Of a DNA stretch of 64,000 bases, positions 26,444 through 35,013 are shown in pieces. The stretch lies in NCBI RefSeq assembly GCF_030159955.1, contig NZ_BSNK01000001.1, positions 682,001 to 746,000 of the forward strand, written 5' to 3'. Made by a program: the position numbers and the translations under genes. The stretch is from Algimonas ampicilliniresistens (GTDB taxonomy: Bacteria > Pseudomonadota > Alphaproteobacteria > Caulobacterales > Maricaulaceae). The first letter of the stretch is position 1. Each line of letters opens with the position of its first letter. Below the pieces are notes generated by a model, which was not told where the DNA came from, searched no databases, and saw only the letters and a list, made by a program, of their open reading frames with translations.

Positions 26444-28147
26444 ATGCGTACCAGACGACTCATACCACCCATCTTTGCCCTCATGGCCGTGTTGCACCTT
26501 TCGAGTTGTGCGCAAACCGAACCCAATCCACAGGCACCGACGCTGTCTGTTTCAGAACAAGCGACGGCGTTGTTAGAAGACTGGGACTTAGACGATGCGC
26601 CCGGCGTAGCGGTCGCTATCAGTTTGAACGGCGAAACCGTTTTCGCGTCGGGGAACGGTATCGCAGATTTGGATTACGGCATTCCGATCACGCCCGATAC
26701 TGTGTTTAAGGTGGCGTCAGTCTCCAAACAATTCACCGCTTTCTCCATCTTCCTTTTGCAGTCGGACGGTCTGTTGGATGTGAATGAGGATATACGCACC
26801 TATCTGCCCGGCCTGCCAGAGTTTGAGCAGCCAGTGACGATCGCTCATCTTTTAGACCATATGGGCGGACTGCGAGAAGGCGGCGTCCTGGCCCCGCTCT
26901 CAGGCTGGTTGGAAGACGATGTCGAAACCAATCGTCAATTTCGTCGTCTGGTTGCGCGTCAGCGCGGCGTGAATTTTGCGTCGGGAACTGCTGTAGAATA
27001 TAGCAATTCGGGATATCTTCTGCTGGCGCAAATCGTCGAAACCGTGTCGGGGCAATCATTTCAGGATTTTACTCGGGAGAGGCTTTTCAAACCGCTCCAA
27101 ATGACTCGAACCCAGTTTTATTCTGATCGTACGGTATTGCTTTCCAATCATGCGAAATCCTACGCACCAAAGGGTGATGGGTATGCCAATATCCACCATA
27201 ATTCAGAGCTTGTTGGATCGACTGGCCTGACGACGACGGCTCACGATCTGCTGAAATGGGCTGCCAACTTTGAAACGCGCAAGATCGGTTCTGATGAACT
27301 CTTCCAAAACATGGCCATTCGGAAAAAGGCGACGGATGGTCGCTCGGCCACATTCGGTCGCGGACACGAACGCCGCCAATATAACGGCCTGGAAACGTGG
27401 TCGCATGGTGGGCGGATTGCGGGTTACCGATCCTTCTTACTCCGCGTGCCTAGTGAAACCTTTGCGATCTCAATCCTGAGCAATCGATCCGATTTCGATA
27501 CGGCGAAAATTGCCTTCGGAATGGTCGACATCTTTTTGTCAGATAGCGACTCATTCCAACTTGAAGCTCCGGCAGAGTGGGCAGCTTTGAGCGTGAGCGA
27601 CGCGCAAAGCTATGAGGGAGACTATGAGTTGTATCCTGGCACTCTGTTTCAGATCGGAGCTGACGGATCAGACCTAACGCTGACAATGATGGGTTCGGAC
27701 GACACGAATGTTCTGCCGCAGGTCGGGCAAAGACGCTTCGCGCTCGATTCAGATGGTGATCTGTTTGTGGAGTTTGAGGTGGATGCTGCAGGACGACCCA
27801 CTGCGCTTCTTTACGTCATTGGCCTCCACGGATCGTTGCGAGCCCCGCGGATTGAACTCGAGTCTTATGAGCCATCACCCGTTAGCGCGTCCGATTATGC
27901 GGGTCGATACTATAGTGAGGAACTCGCAACTAGCTATGAGGTTAACGTCGAAGACGGTGTGATGACGGCCACGCATATCCGCCTACCTGTCGCTACGCTG
28001 AGCGACTATCAGCCGGATATGTTTAGGGCGCCAGGCACTGCGTTGGGTCGCGTCAAATTTGTCAGAGATGCATCTGACGTCGTCATAGGCGCACAGATTT
28101 CAGCACCTTTAGTGAGCGACATATGGTTTGAGCGTATTGTCCGATAA
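26444..28147 (+). CDS. Lipoprotein serine hydrolase of the beta-lactamase/DD-peptidase fold
   Basis: A 567-residue class C beta-lactamase-like protein. The lipobox LSSC puts the lipidated cysteine at residue 22. The active site shows S92-x-x-K95 (SVSK), a YSN tyrosine motif and an HGG triad. The C-terminal ~200 residues form an extra beta domain, as in esterase or D-aminopeptidase relatives. The substrate is unknown; peptidoglycan peptides or esters are likelier than antibiotics. CAAGGA precedes the ATG. The stop lies in a run of three CCGATAA(C/G) repeats. Confidence 0.85.
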   Translation: MRTRRLIPPIFALMAVLHLSSCAQTEPNPQAPTLSVSEQATALLEDWDLDDAPGVAVAISLNGETVFASGNGIADLDYGIPITPDTVFKVASVSKQFTAFSIFLLQSDGLLDVNEDIRTYLPGLPEFEQPVTIAHLLDHMGGLREGGVLAPLSGWLEDDVETNRQFRRLVARQRGVNFASGTAVEYSNSGYLLLAQIVETVSGQSFQDFTRERLFKPLQMTRTQFYSDRTVLLSNHAKSYAPKGDGYANIHHNSELVGSTGLTTTAHDLLKWAANFETRKIGSDELFQNMAIRKKATDGRSATFGRGHERRQYNGLETWSHGGRIAGYRSFLLRVPSETFAISILSNRSDFDTAKIAFGMVDIFLSDSDSFQLEAPAEWAALSVSDAQSYEGDYELYPGTLFQIGADGSDLTLTMMGSDDTNVLPQVGQRRFALDSDGDLFVEFEVDAAGRPTALLYVIGLHGSLRAPRIELESYEPSPVSASDYAGRYYSEELATSYEVNVEDGVMTATHIRLPVATLSDYQPDMFRAPGTALGRVKFVRDASDVVIGAQISAPLVSDIWFERIVR

Positions 28148-28164
28148 CCCGATAACCCGATAAG
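28141..28164. repeat. Three tandem 8-bp units containing the stop codon
   Basis: CCGATAAC occurs twice, followed by CCGATAAG, covering the end of the serine hydrolase gene. Each unit contains TAA. The array may reflect slippage at the 3' end. Expansion by whole units would not change the protein because the first TAA is already in frame. Confidence 0.6.
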
Positions 28165-28183
28165 CTTGGTCAGGCGCGGGACT

Positions 28184-30796
28184 TTAACCCCGCGTCCGTT
28201 CCGCAATTTCCAGAACATTTTTACTGGGCTTGGCCGCGATGATACGGTCCAGCTCAGCCTGAACCAACGCTTGGCGTCTCGGATCTAGTTTTCGCCAGAT
28301 TTCGAATGCGCCGAGCAGGCGCGCGGCAACAGATGGGTTGCGGCTATCCATGTCGAGGACTTGATCGGCGAAGAAGCGGTATCCAGACCCATCCAGCTTA
28401 TGGAACAATTTGGTGTTGCCCATAGAGAAGCCGCCGACGAGGGCGCGCACTCTGTTGGGGTTATTGCGCTCATAGGATGGGGTTTCGGCCAAGCGCGTGA
28501 TGGCGTGGATTCCGTCAGCGTGATCGCGCATTGACTGAACCGAGAACCATTTGTCGAGTACGAGCGGCTGATCTTTCCATTTCGCAAAGAAAGCCTCCAT
28601 TGAGCTTTCGACACGTTGTCCGCCAAGACGTGACAGTGTGATCAGGGCGGCGAGCTCGTCCGTCATATTGGTCGCATTATCGAGCTGATTGGACGCCAGC
28701 GATGCGGCCAACGGATCGAACCGTGCAGAGAGCAGGGCGAGACAGCGGCTCTTAAGGGCTCGCCGTCCGGCCGCCTCGGCGTCGGGCGAAAAGACGCCAG
28801 TCTTGTCCCGCATGGCTTTGTAAGTGACCAGAAGGTCGTCGCGCAGCGCGTCAGCAACCGCGCGGGACAGCCATTGACCCGCTTCATGAACGGCGATGGG
28901 GTCAATTGGGGCGGCTTCCATCAGCACTTCCATGCTGGACGGGGATGTCAGGACCAGTGCTTTAAAGGCATTATCGAATTGTGGGTCATTCAGGGTTGTG
29001 CCTAGGGCCTTGCAATAATCGCGTAGGGCCGGGTTGGTTTTCGGCATTTTGCCGGCTTCCAGCGCTTTGGCAAAATCAACGAGTAAACGTCGGGCCAGCG
29101 TTTGTCCGGCTTCCCAGCGATTAAACGCATCTGGATCATTGCCCATAAGCCGGACGAGGTCTGCCGTCGTCGCGTCTGAGTTTAAAATCACAGGCGCAGA
29201 AAATCCCTGCAGCACAGAGATGGAATGTGGTTCATCAAATCTTGGATAGGACACATCCGTCGATTTGGTGGTCATGACCGTCAGTTGCGGCTCCATTAAG
29301 GGACCATTCTCGCCAATGGCTTGCCACCGGATCGGGATCAGAACGGCGGCCTTTTTGGGTTGCCCCGGTGTTGGGGGTGTCACTTGTTTAAACGACACGA
29401 CCTGACTGATGACGGGCTTTGTCGGCGTCCGGCGGCGTCGCACCGTCAGGCGCGGTGTCCCGGCCTGTTCATACCAGCGCATAAATTGTCCCATGTCCTC
29501 GCCGGACGCCGTTTCAAAACAGGCGAGAAATTGTTCGATCGTTGCCGCCGTACCATCGAGCCTGTCGAAATAAATATCGGACCCTTTTCGGAACATGTCT
29601 TCGCCGAGCCAGGCTTTAAGCATCCGGATCAGCTCCGCGCCCTTTTCGTAAATCGTGGCAGTGTAGAAATTGTCGATCTTCAGATATTCGGTTGGCCGCA
29701 CAGGATGGGCGAGGGGGCCATTATCTTCGGCAAACTGACGGGCGCGAAGGGCGCGAACATCCTTGATGCGTTGGACAGCTGCGCCGCGCTGATCAGCAGA
29801 GAACTCTTGATCGCGAAAGACTGTGAAGCCTTCCTTGAGACAGAGTTGAAACCAGTCGCGGCAGGTGATGCGATTGCCCGTCCAGTTGTGGAAATATTCA
29901 TGCGCAACGACGCTTTCGATCCGTTCGAAATTCATGTCGGTCGCTGTTTCAGCGTCGGCGAGCAAGAGCGAGGAGTTGAAGATATTCAAACCCTTATTTT
30001 CCATCGCACCGAAATTGAAATCACGGACCGCGACGATCATGAACCGGTCGAGATCATATTCTCGGCCAAAGGCGCGTTCGTCCCACGCCATAGCCCGGAT
30101 CAACGAGTCCATGGCATAGGCCGCCTTGGGCGCATCGCCCGGATCGACAAAGATTTCGAGCGGAATGGACCGCCCGCTCATGGTGGTGAAACTGTCTTCA
30201 AGCAGATCAAACTCACCCGCGACTAGGGCGAAGAGGTAGCAAGGTTTGAGGAACGGATCGTGCCAGACGGCGTAATGGCGACCGCCATCAATATCGCCTT
30301 CTTCGATCTTATTGCCGTTGGCGAGTAGGGTCGGGTAGGCGGTTTTGTCGGCGTCGATCAAAACCGTGAAGACGCTCATGACGTCGGGACGGTCCGGAAA
30401 ATAGGTGATCCGGCGAAAGCCTTCTGCCTCGCACTGAGTGCAGAAACGGCCACCTGATACATATAGACCCATCAGCGTCGTATTGGCGCTGGGGTTGCAT
30501 TTGGATTCAATGTTCAGAGTGAAGACGTCCGGTGTCTCTTCGAGGATTAGTTTATCCTGTGTCAGACGATATTCAGACCGTTTGAGCTGACGCCCATCAA
30601 TCTCGACTGAGACAAGATCGATCGCTTCACCATCAAGCACCAGAGGTCCTGGCCCAGTTCGCTTCATCTTGAGCAATGAGCGTACACGGGTCGCTTTCGG
30701 ATCAAGCCGGAAGTCGAAGCGGGTTTCCGAAATCTCAAAATTATAAGGCGTGTAATCCGCAAGGCGGGTCGGCGTGGGGGCAGCGTCAGTTCTCAT
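28184..30796 (-). CDS. pepN: Aminopeptidase N (M1 zinc metallopeptidase)
   Basis: An 870-residue cytoplasmic aminopeptidase removing N-terminal residues from peptides. It shows GAMEN (FGAMENKGLN), the zinc motif HEYFH at residues 299-303 and the third ligand E322 in LKEGFTV. A tyrosine in the DGTAATIEQF-to-WYEQAGTP region and the long helical C-terminus match the E. coli PepN type. It is full length for the family. Its end converges with the serine hydrolase gene at 28147. Beyond the stop there is only a weak GC hairpin. Confidence 0.96.
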   Translation of the reverse strand: MRTDAAPTPTRLADYTPYNFEISETRFDFRLDPKATRVRSLLKMKRTGPGPLVLDGEAIDLVSVEIDGRQLKRSEYRLTQDKLILEETPDVFTLNIESKCNPSANTTLMGLYVSGGRFCTQCEAEGFRRITYFPDRPDVMSVFTVLIDADKTAYPTLLANGNKIEEGDIDGGRHYAVWHDPFLKPCYLFALVAGEFDLLEDSFTTMSGRSIPLEIFVDPGDAPKAAYAMDSLIRAMAWDERAFGREYDLDRFMIVAVRDFNFGAMENKGLNIFNSSLLLADAETATDMNFERIESVVAHEYFHNWTGNRITCRDWFQLCLKEGFTVFRDQEFSADQRGAAVQRIKDVRALRARQFAEDNGPLAHPVRPTEYLKIDNFYTATIYEKGAELIRMLKAWLGEDMFRKGSDIYFDRLDGTAATIEQFLACFETASGEDMGQFMRWYEQAGTPRLTVRRRRTPTKPVISQVVSFKQVTPPTPGQPKKAAVLIPIRWQAIGENGPLMEPQLTVMTTKSTDVSYPRFDEPHSISVLQGFSAPVILNSDATTADLVRLMGNDPDAFNRWEAGQTLARRLLVDFAKALEAGKMPKTNPALRDYCKALGTTLNDPQFDNAFKALVLTSPSSMEVLMEAAPIDPIAVHEAGQWLSRAVADALRDDLLVTYKAMRDKTGVFSPDAEAAGRRALKSRCLALLSARFDPLAASLASNQLDNATNMTDELAALITLSRLGGQRVESSMEAFFAKWKDQPLVLDKWFSVQSMRDHADGIHAITRLAETPSYERNNPNRVRALVGGFSMGNTKLFHKLDGSGYRFFADQVLDMDSRNPSVAARLLGAFEIWRKLDPRRQALVQAELDRIIAAKPSKNVLEIAERTRG

Positions 30797-30907
30797 TCAT
30801 GCGCTATGCGGGCTTGTGTGCAGGCTGGCAATGTCTAGGGCCAGTGAAGCGCGGCCCATAATTTAAGTTGGTTTAATAACTGATTGTAATTGAATAAAAA
30901 ATGGAAC

Positions 30908-30982
30908 GATTAGGCTTGCTGTTCATTGATTAGGCAAGACGAGCGCATTTTTCTGCTCATCGCGATGACAATAGCGCATTTT
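30908..30982. promoter_or_regulatory. Two pairs of direct repeats upstream of the PfpI-family gene
   Basis: GATTAGGC occurs at 30908 and 30928 (20 bases apart), and AGCGCATTTT at 30942 and 30973 (31 bases apart, about three helical turns). They fall in the 228-base divergent gap between pepN and the PfpI-like gene. Such phased direct repeats suggest binding of a response regulator or another dimeric activator. No match to a named box is claimed. Confidence 0.4.
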
Positions 30983-31024
30983 CGAAAGGATGTGCGCCGC
31001 GGTTACGAACGAACTAGGAGTACC

Positions 31025-31600
31025 ATGACTAATTTGAACCAAAAGAAACTTCTCATCATTGCAGCCGACGGCTTTCAGCAAGAAGAGTTTTTTGAGCCGC
31101 TCGAATATATGCGGGACCAAGGTGCGACGGTACAAGTCGCCTCGATGAAGACGGAACCGATTAAAGCCGATAGCGAAGAGCAGCGCGAGTACACGCCAGA
31201 ACTAACCTTCAGTGACGTAAATGTTGCCGACTATGACGGTCTGATCATTCCGGGCGGTCTGAAGAATCCCGATATGCTGCGAACGCAAGATAAGGCCGTC
31301 CAGCTTGTCCGTGACTTTGCCGAACAGGGCAAAACCATCGGTGCAATCTGCCACGGTCCTTGGTTGCTGGTTGAAGCCGATATTGTTGAAGGTCGCGAAT
31401 TGACCTCATACCCGTCCATTAAAACGGACATCCGAAACGCAGGTGGCCAATGGACAGACGGCGAAACAGTGACCGACAATGGTATTGTGACCAGCCGTAA
31501 GCCCGCAGACATTCCGGCGTTTAACCGGAAGCTTGCCGAAGAATTGAATGAGGGTCGTCACGACCGGACATTCCAGCGCGATTTCAAACGCGCCGCATAA
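31025..31600 (+). CDS. PfpI/YhbO-type DJ-1 superfamily protein
   Basis: A 191-residue protein of the PfpI family (class I glutamine amidotransferase fold). The nucleophile elbow cysteine is in GAICHGPW and the acidic residue is early (DGFQQEEFFEP). Relatives are described as stress-protective deglycases or proteases; the exact activity is disputed. AGGAG just before ATG 31025 selects this start over 30926. A terminator follows at 31672. Confidence 0.9.
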   Translation: MTNLNQKKLLIIAADGFQQEEFFEPLEYMRDQGATVQVASMKTEPIKADSEEQREYTPELTFSDVNVADYDGLIIPGGLKNPDMLRTQDKAVQLVRDFAEQGKTIGAICHGPWLLVEADIVEGRELTSYPSIKTDIRNAGGQWTDGETVTDNGIVTSRKPADIPAFNRKLAEELNEGRHDRTFQRDFKRAA

Positions 31601-31671
31601 TTCGATCTCCGAGGGTCGAAAGATTGATAGGTCCACCCGCTTAACTGCGGTTTGAAACCATCAGTCGTAAG

Positions 31672-31706
31672 AGCCGCTCCCATCCTCGTGATGGGGCGGC
31701 TTTTTT
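31672..31706 (+). terminator. Rho-independent terminator after the PfpI-family gene
   Basis: A GC-rich 12-bp stem with one bulged T (5' arm from 31672, 3' arm ending 31701) closes on a CTCG-type loop and is followed by six T residues. It lies 72 bases after the stop. Confidence 0.85.
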
Positions 31707-31762
31707 CTTGCCTCAACTGGACGTGATTGGAATGTGTGAGGTTACACGATTAGGACCCTCTA

Positions 31763-32611
31763 ATGACACAAGACCTCTCTGACTACACACCGCCTAAAAT
31801 CTGGACTTGGGACAAAGGTTCCGGCGGGCGTTTTGCCAATATTAACCGCCCGATCAGTGGCGCGACCCATGACAAAGATCGCCCCGTTGGTGACCATCCA
31901 TTTCAGCTCTACTCGCTCGGTACGCCTAACGGCGTGAAAGTCACCATTATGCTCGAAGAGCTTTTGGCGGCCGGTCATTCCGGCGCGGAATATGATGCGT
32001 GGTTGATCAACATCGGTGAGGGGGATCAATTCTCCTCCGGCTTCGTCGAGGCCAATCCCAACTCTAAGATTCCAGCGCTGATGGATCACTCCGAAGACCC
32101 ACATGTCCGCATCTTCGAGTCCGGTGCAATTCTGACCTATCTAGCTGAGAAGTTCGATATGTTCTTGCCAACAGACCGGGCGGCCCGCGCCGAATGCCTG
32201 TCTTGGCTATTCTGGCAAATGGGCAGCGCGCCTTATCTTGGCGGTGGTTTTGGCCATTTCTATGCCTACGCGCCGGTCAAAATTGAATACGCTATCGATC
32301 GATTTGCGATGGAGACGAAGCGCCAGATGGATGTGCTCGACAAACGGTTGGCCGAACATGAGTTCATGGCAGGTGATGCGCTGACAATTGCCGACTTCGC
32401 CATCTACCCTTGGTATGGTGGAATGGCCCGTGGGATTCTCTATGAGGCCGCGGAATTCTTGCAAGTCCATGAATATGAGAATGTCATTCGGTGGGCGAAA
32501 CAACTTGCCGAACGTCCGGCCTTCCAACGCGGGCAGCTTGTGAACCGGACATGGGACGATAAGGGCCTAGCAGAGCGTCACAGCGCGTCTGACTTTGACG
32601 GCAAGATTTGA
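31763..32611 (+). CDS. yghU: YghU-like glutathione-dependent disulfide-bond oxidoreductase
   Basis: A 282-residue GST-superfamily protein. The long N-terminal extension (YTPPKIWTWD, GGRFANINRPISG) and the core PFQLYSLGTPNGVKVTIMLEE and NPNSKIPALMDH match the YghU/YfcG group, which reduces organic disulfides and hydroperoxides using glutathione. The C-terminal helical domain includes DALTIADFAIYPWYGG. AGGA precedes the ATG. A strong bidirectional terminator follows. Confidence 0.92.
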   Translation: MTQDLSDYTPPKIWTWDKGSGGRFANINRPISGATHDKDRPVGDHPFQLYSLGTPNGVKVTIMLEELLAAGHSGAEYDAWLINIGEGDQFSSGFVEANPNSKIPALMDHSEDPHVRIFESGAILTYLAEKFDMFLPTDRAARAECLSWLFWQMGSAPYLGGGFGHFYAYAPVKIEYAIDRFAMETKRQMDVLDKRLAEHEFMAGDALTIADFAIYPWYGGMARGILYEAAEFLQVHEYENVIRWAKQLAERPAFQRGQLVNRTWDDKGLAERHSASDFDGKI

Positions 32612-32633
32612 ACGACTTGAAAGTCTAGGTACA

Positions 32634-32660
32634 AAAAACCCGGCCTTGAGCCGGGTTTTT
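32634..32660. terminator. Bidirectional rho-independent terminator
   Basis: Perfect 11-bp arms (A5-CCCGGC and GCCGGG-T5) enclose a five-base loop. It serves the YghU-like gene on the + strand and the SpoIIAA-like gene on the minus strand, which converge here. Confidence 0.92.
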
Positions 32661-32681
32661 CTTTGGACTTTTGTTGCTGCT

Positions 32682-33068
32682 TTATGCGGCTTCGAGCCAT
32701 TCTTCGGCTTCGGCGAGTTCGACAATGCCGAAACTGTCGAGTTCCATTTGCGGCAAGGCTGTGCCTTCGATCTTGGCGCTCGAGCGCAAGAACGGGCTGT
32801 CTGTCACGACGGCACAACGACCGCAGGACTCCCAGCCTCGCATCAGATTGGCCAGAGACAGGAATGTTTTCCGAACCGATCCAAGATCAGGGAAATGCAT
32901 TTTCGGGATTTCGAGATAGAGTTGATATTCGTCTTGGGCGTCGCCCAGCGTGTCGAACCACTGTGTCGCGGCTTCCACTTCGATGTCACTAACGGGTCCG
33001 GTGACAATCATTCGGACGATCGAGTCTTCAAATTTTGCGTTCAAATTAGCGGTGTTCAGATTATTCAT
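32682..33068 (-). CDS. SpoIIAA/STAS-like protein
   Basis: A 128-residue soluble protein with the SpoIIAA-like (PF11964-type) STAS fold. Alternating strands and helices are visible: SIVRMIVTGPVSDIEVEAATQWF, EYQLYLEIPKM and RCAVVTDSPFLRS. Members of this group often relate to lipid or anti-sigma-like binding, but this one has no partner kinase nearby. It ends at the bidirectional terminator. The function is open. Confidence 0.75.
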   Translation of the reverse strand: MNNLNTANLNAKFEDSIVRMIVTGPVSDIEVEAATQWFDTLGDAQDEYQLYLEIPKMHFPDLGSVRKTFLSLANLMRGWESCGRCAVVTDSPFLRSSAKIEGTALPQMELDSFGIVELAEAEEWLEAA

Positions 33069-33410
33069 AAAAGGCTGTTTTCTCCAGTTGCTACATTAAA
33101 CCAACGGGGGCGCGGCGCACGTTGTTCCGAAAAAGTTCCTGCAATTCTCAGAAATTTCCGATCTCGTGCCTATTGTCCTCATCAGGCGTTGAAAAGACGC
33201 CGTTAAGATTTGCGCAAGCTTGTTTCATCATACAACTGCAACGGGTAATCCCTTAAGGCGGTCGTCCGACACAGAAATGGGGAGTGTTCGTCAGGGACGG
33301 GACTGGCGGTTTTATCGAAATTTATTCTGATCATGCGCGACAATCGCAACTATCAGAATTCACCGAACCCCCACGACGGACCCCCGGCACTGCGCCGGGG
33401 GTCCAGCTTT
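33069..33410. other. 342-base region without a gene
   Basis: It separates the SpoIIAA-like gene (leftward) from the end of the metal-associated outer-membrane gene. I see no coding sequence with a plausible start. It holds a weak hairpin (GGCGT/ACGCC, 33185-33201) and a strong GC-rich one at 33378-33404, described separately. The stretch next to 33068 should contain the promoter of the SpoIIAA-like gene, but no clear -35/-10 pair stands out. Confidence 0.6.
33378..33404. terminator. Perfect GC-rich hairpin at the end of the outer-membrane gene
   Basis: 11-bp arms GGACCCCCGGC and GCCGGGGGTCC enclose ACTGC, seven bases from the stop codon of the minus-strand gene. A T-run follows on the + strand only (33408-33412). 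It is either a terminator without a U-tract for the minus-strand gene or a dispersed palindromic repeat, since hairpins of this type recur in alphaproteobacterial genomes. Confidence 0.6.
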
Positions 33411-34499
33411 TTAAAAGGCTTTCTGCCAACCGATTGTCAGGACGCTATCTGTTTCCAACTGTGGCCCCTTAAGATCACGGTGCAGCGGCACGCCATATTC
33501 AATGGCAAGACGATGACCTTTCAGCGCGCCTGTCTGACCCGCCAAATTGACGCCGAAGAGGAGCTCGATGCTATCGCCGCCTGAATTGTCAGGGTCGGCG
33601 GTCTGCACAGGGGCCATGATAGCCCCGTCAATCCCGTCAATTTTGCCTTGCGTTACAGCCTTCACGCGGGTCGAGAATGAGATCCAATAATCCGGCTCGT
33701 AGGATAGCCACGCTGTCCCTTCCAATCGGCTACCAAACTTATAGCCCTCCTCATTCTCACCTAATGGCAAACGGGCTGACGTTTGCGCGCCGTAGCCAAT
33801 CTTGCCGTGTCGGTCGAAGGCGGTCAGCGCGGGTTTGAAATCCCAAGTCCCAGTGCCGAGCTGCATCGGATAGGGCAGTCGCGGGGTTGGCGTGCCGCCC
33901 ATCGGTGTCAGGATTTGGTCTGTTTCCTCGTTTGATCCGGTTGGGATCGACAGGCCGAGATTGAGATTGATCTGGCGCTCTTTACGGGTGCTATCATCCA
34001 GACCGATGATCGCTGCGATGGTGCTGTCGCCAAAGCCCTTAGACTGGGTCGTGAAGTTGCCGCGCACATTGCTGCCCATAGCGCCCATATAGGTGACATG
34101 ATCCATGTCGAGCGACCGGTAGCCCGTCATCGCCATCAGCGTCACGCGGTCGGTTAGCCCATACATTCCGCCGACCATATGCATGTCCATTGTCATCTGC
34201 AGCGGCACAACACGAAGTGTCGGAGGCTGCATCGGATTGCCGAAGAAGCGGTTGGAGACGGTTGTGGCGATCTGGTCAGGGCTTAGCGGCGTGGTACCGT
34301 CCCGATTGCCCTCCATATCCATTGTCATGAAGCGATAGGACAGCATCCATTCGCCCTTTTTGTGGCGATGGTCAGCCATGACTCCAATCGGGGCATGTTC
34401 TGAGGCATGAGGTCCATCGCTGCCGTCTTGGTGAGCGTGGACAGGGGTAGAGATTGCAGCGGCCATGAAGGCAGCGCCGCACATAAGTACGTATTTCAT
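33411..34499 (-). CDS. Outer-membrane beta-barrel protein with Met/His-rich segments
   Basis: A 362-residue protein with a signal peptide (ending PVHA) and a beta-strand-rich body ending in aromatic F (WQKAF), typical of outer-membrane barrels (meta-pathway phenol/transporter-like family). The mature N-terminus is His-rich (HQDGSDGPHASEHAP, HRHKK), and the first half is Met-rich (FMTMDMEGN, MTMDMHMVGGM). Such composition is typical of copper-handling proteins. The DUF2946 gene lies 56 bases upstream on the same strand, so a metal-linked unit is likely. The substrate is unproven. Confidence 0.7.
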   Translation of the reverse strand: MKYVLMCGAAFMAAAISTPVHAHQDGSDGPHASEHAPIGVMADHRHKKGEWMLSYRFMTMDMEGNRDGTTPLSPDQIATTVSNRFFGNPMQPPTLRVVPLQMTMDMHMVGGMYGLTDRVTLMAMTGYRSLDMDHVTYMGAMGSNVRGNFTTQSKGFGDSTIAAIIGLDDSTRKERQINLNLGLSIPTGSNEETDQILTPMGGTPTPRLPYPMQLGTGTWDFKPALTAFDRHGKIGYGAQTSARLPLGENEEGYKFGSRLEGTAWLSYEPDYWISFSTRVKAVTQGKIDGIDGAIMAPVQTADPDNSGGDSIELLFGVNLAGQTGALKGHRLAIEYGVPLHRDLKGPQLETDSVLTIGWQKAF

Positions 34500-34555
34500 T
34501 GTAATCTTTCATTTGAACAAGATGAGCCGTCATGGCTCAGAGAAGCGTCAGTCGT

Positions 34556-34948
34556 TCAAACGAAAGGGGGGGGTGCGCGGGTGCCGCATGGCGGACCGCG
34601 AGGAGAGATCGGGCCGAGCGCTTCAGACGCAGGGTGACGATGTGTGAGGCGGCCAAACTGGACGGGAGCCGACACAGTCACGCTGGCCGAAACTACGGTG
34701 ACATTTGGTGACACGCATCGTTCGCAATCGGGCGGCGCGTCGGATTCTTCTTCCTCTCCGACGATAGAGAGAAGTTCGCTCAGCGCAGCTTTGGCTTCAG
34801 CGGAAGCAGCCCGGCCGGATGGATTACAGATCAGGTCTGATAGATCTGTACCGTTTGCGGCGGCATTGGCTTGCGCGTAGGGCAAGGCCAGTTGCAGCAA
34901 GACAGCAAATGCCGTCAGCAAGCGCAGGATATGTGGGCGAACCATCAT
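34556..34948 (-). CDS. DUF2946-like secreted protein with CxxC
   Basis: A 130-residue protein with a signal peptide (about residues 1-28), a CERC motif near residue 75 and a C-terminus rich in RGPP/APPP. This matches DUF2946 proteins, which often sit beside copper-responsive outer-membrane genes. An eight-base G run (34566-34573) near the end of the gene encodes the PPP stretch and could slip. It is upstream of, and probably co-transcribed with, the Met/His-rich barrel. Confidence 0.65.
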   Translation of the reverse strand: MMVRPHILRLLTAFAVLLQLALPYAQANAAANGTDLSDLICNPSGRAASAEAKAALSELLSIVGEEEESDAPPDCERCVSPNVTVVSASVTVSAPVQFGRLTHRHPASEALGPISPRGPPCGTRAPPPFV

Positions 34949-35013
34949 GATCGGCCGCCCATTAGCCGGGTCGACTGGAAAGCAAAACCGTCAAACGGCA
35001 TGCTTCTGCATTT

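Noticed and set aside
29321-30226. 301-residue + strand frame inside pepN
   Set aside because: It lies fully opposite a clear aminopeptidase and has no family features or ribosome binding site, so it is a codon-bias shadow.
30863-30876. CtrA box upstream of the PfpI-family gene
   Set aside because: The two TTAA half-sites are six bases apart, whereas the consensus needs seven.
32595-33206. 203-residue + strand frame over the SpoIIAA-like gene
   Set aside because: It runs through a strong terminator and is opposite a gene with clear fold features.
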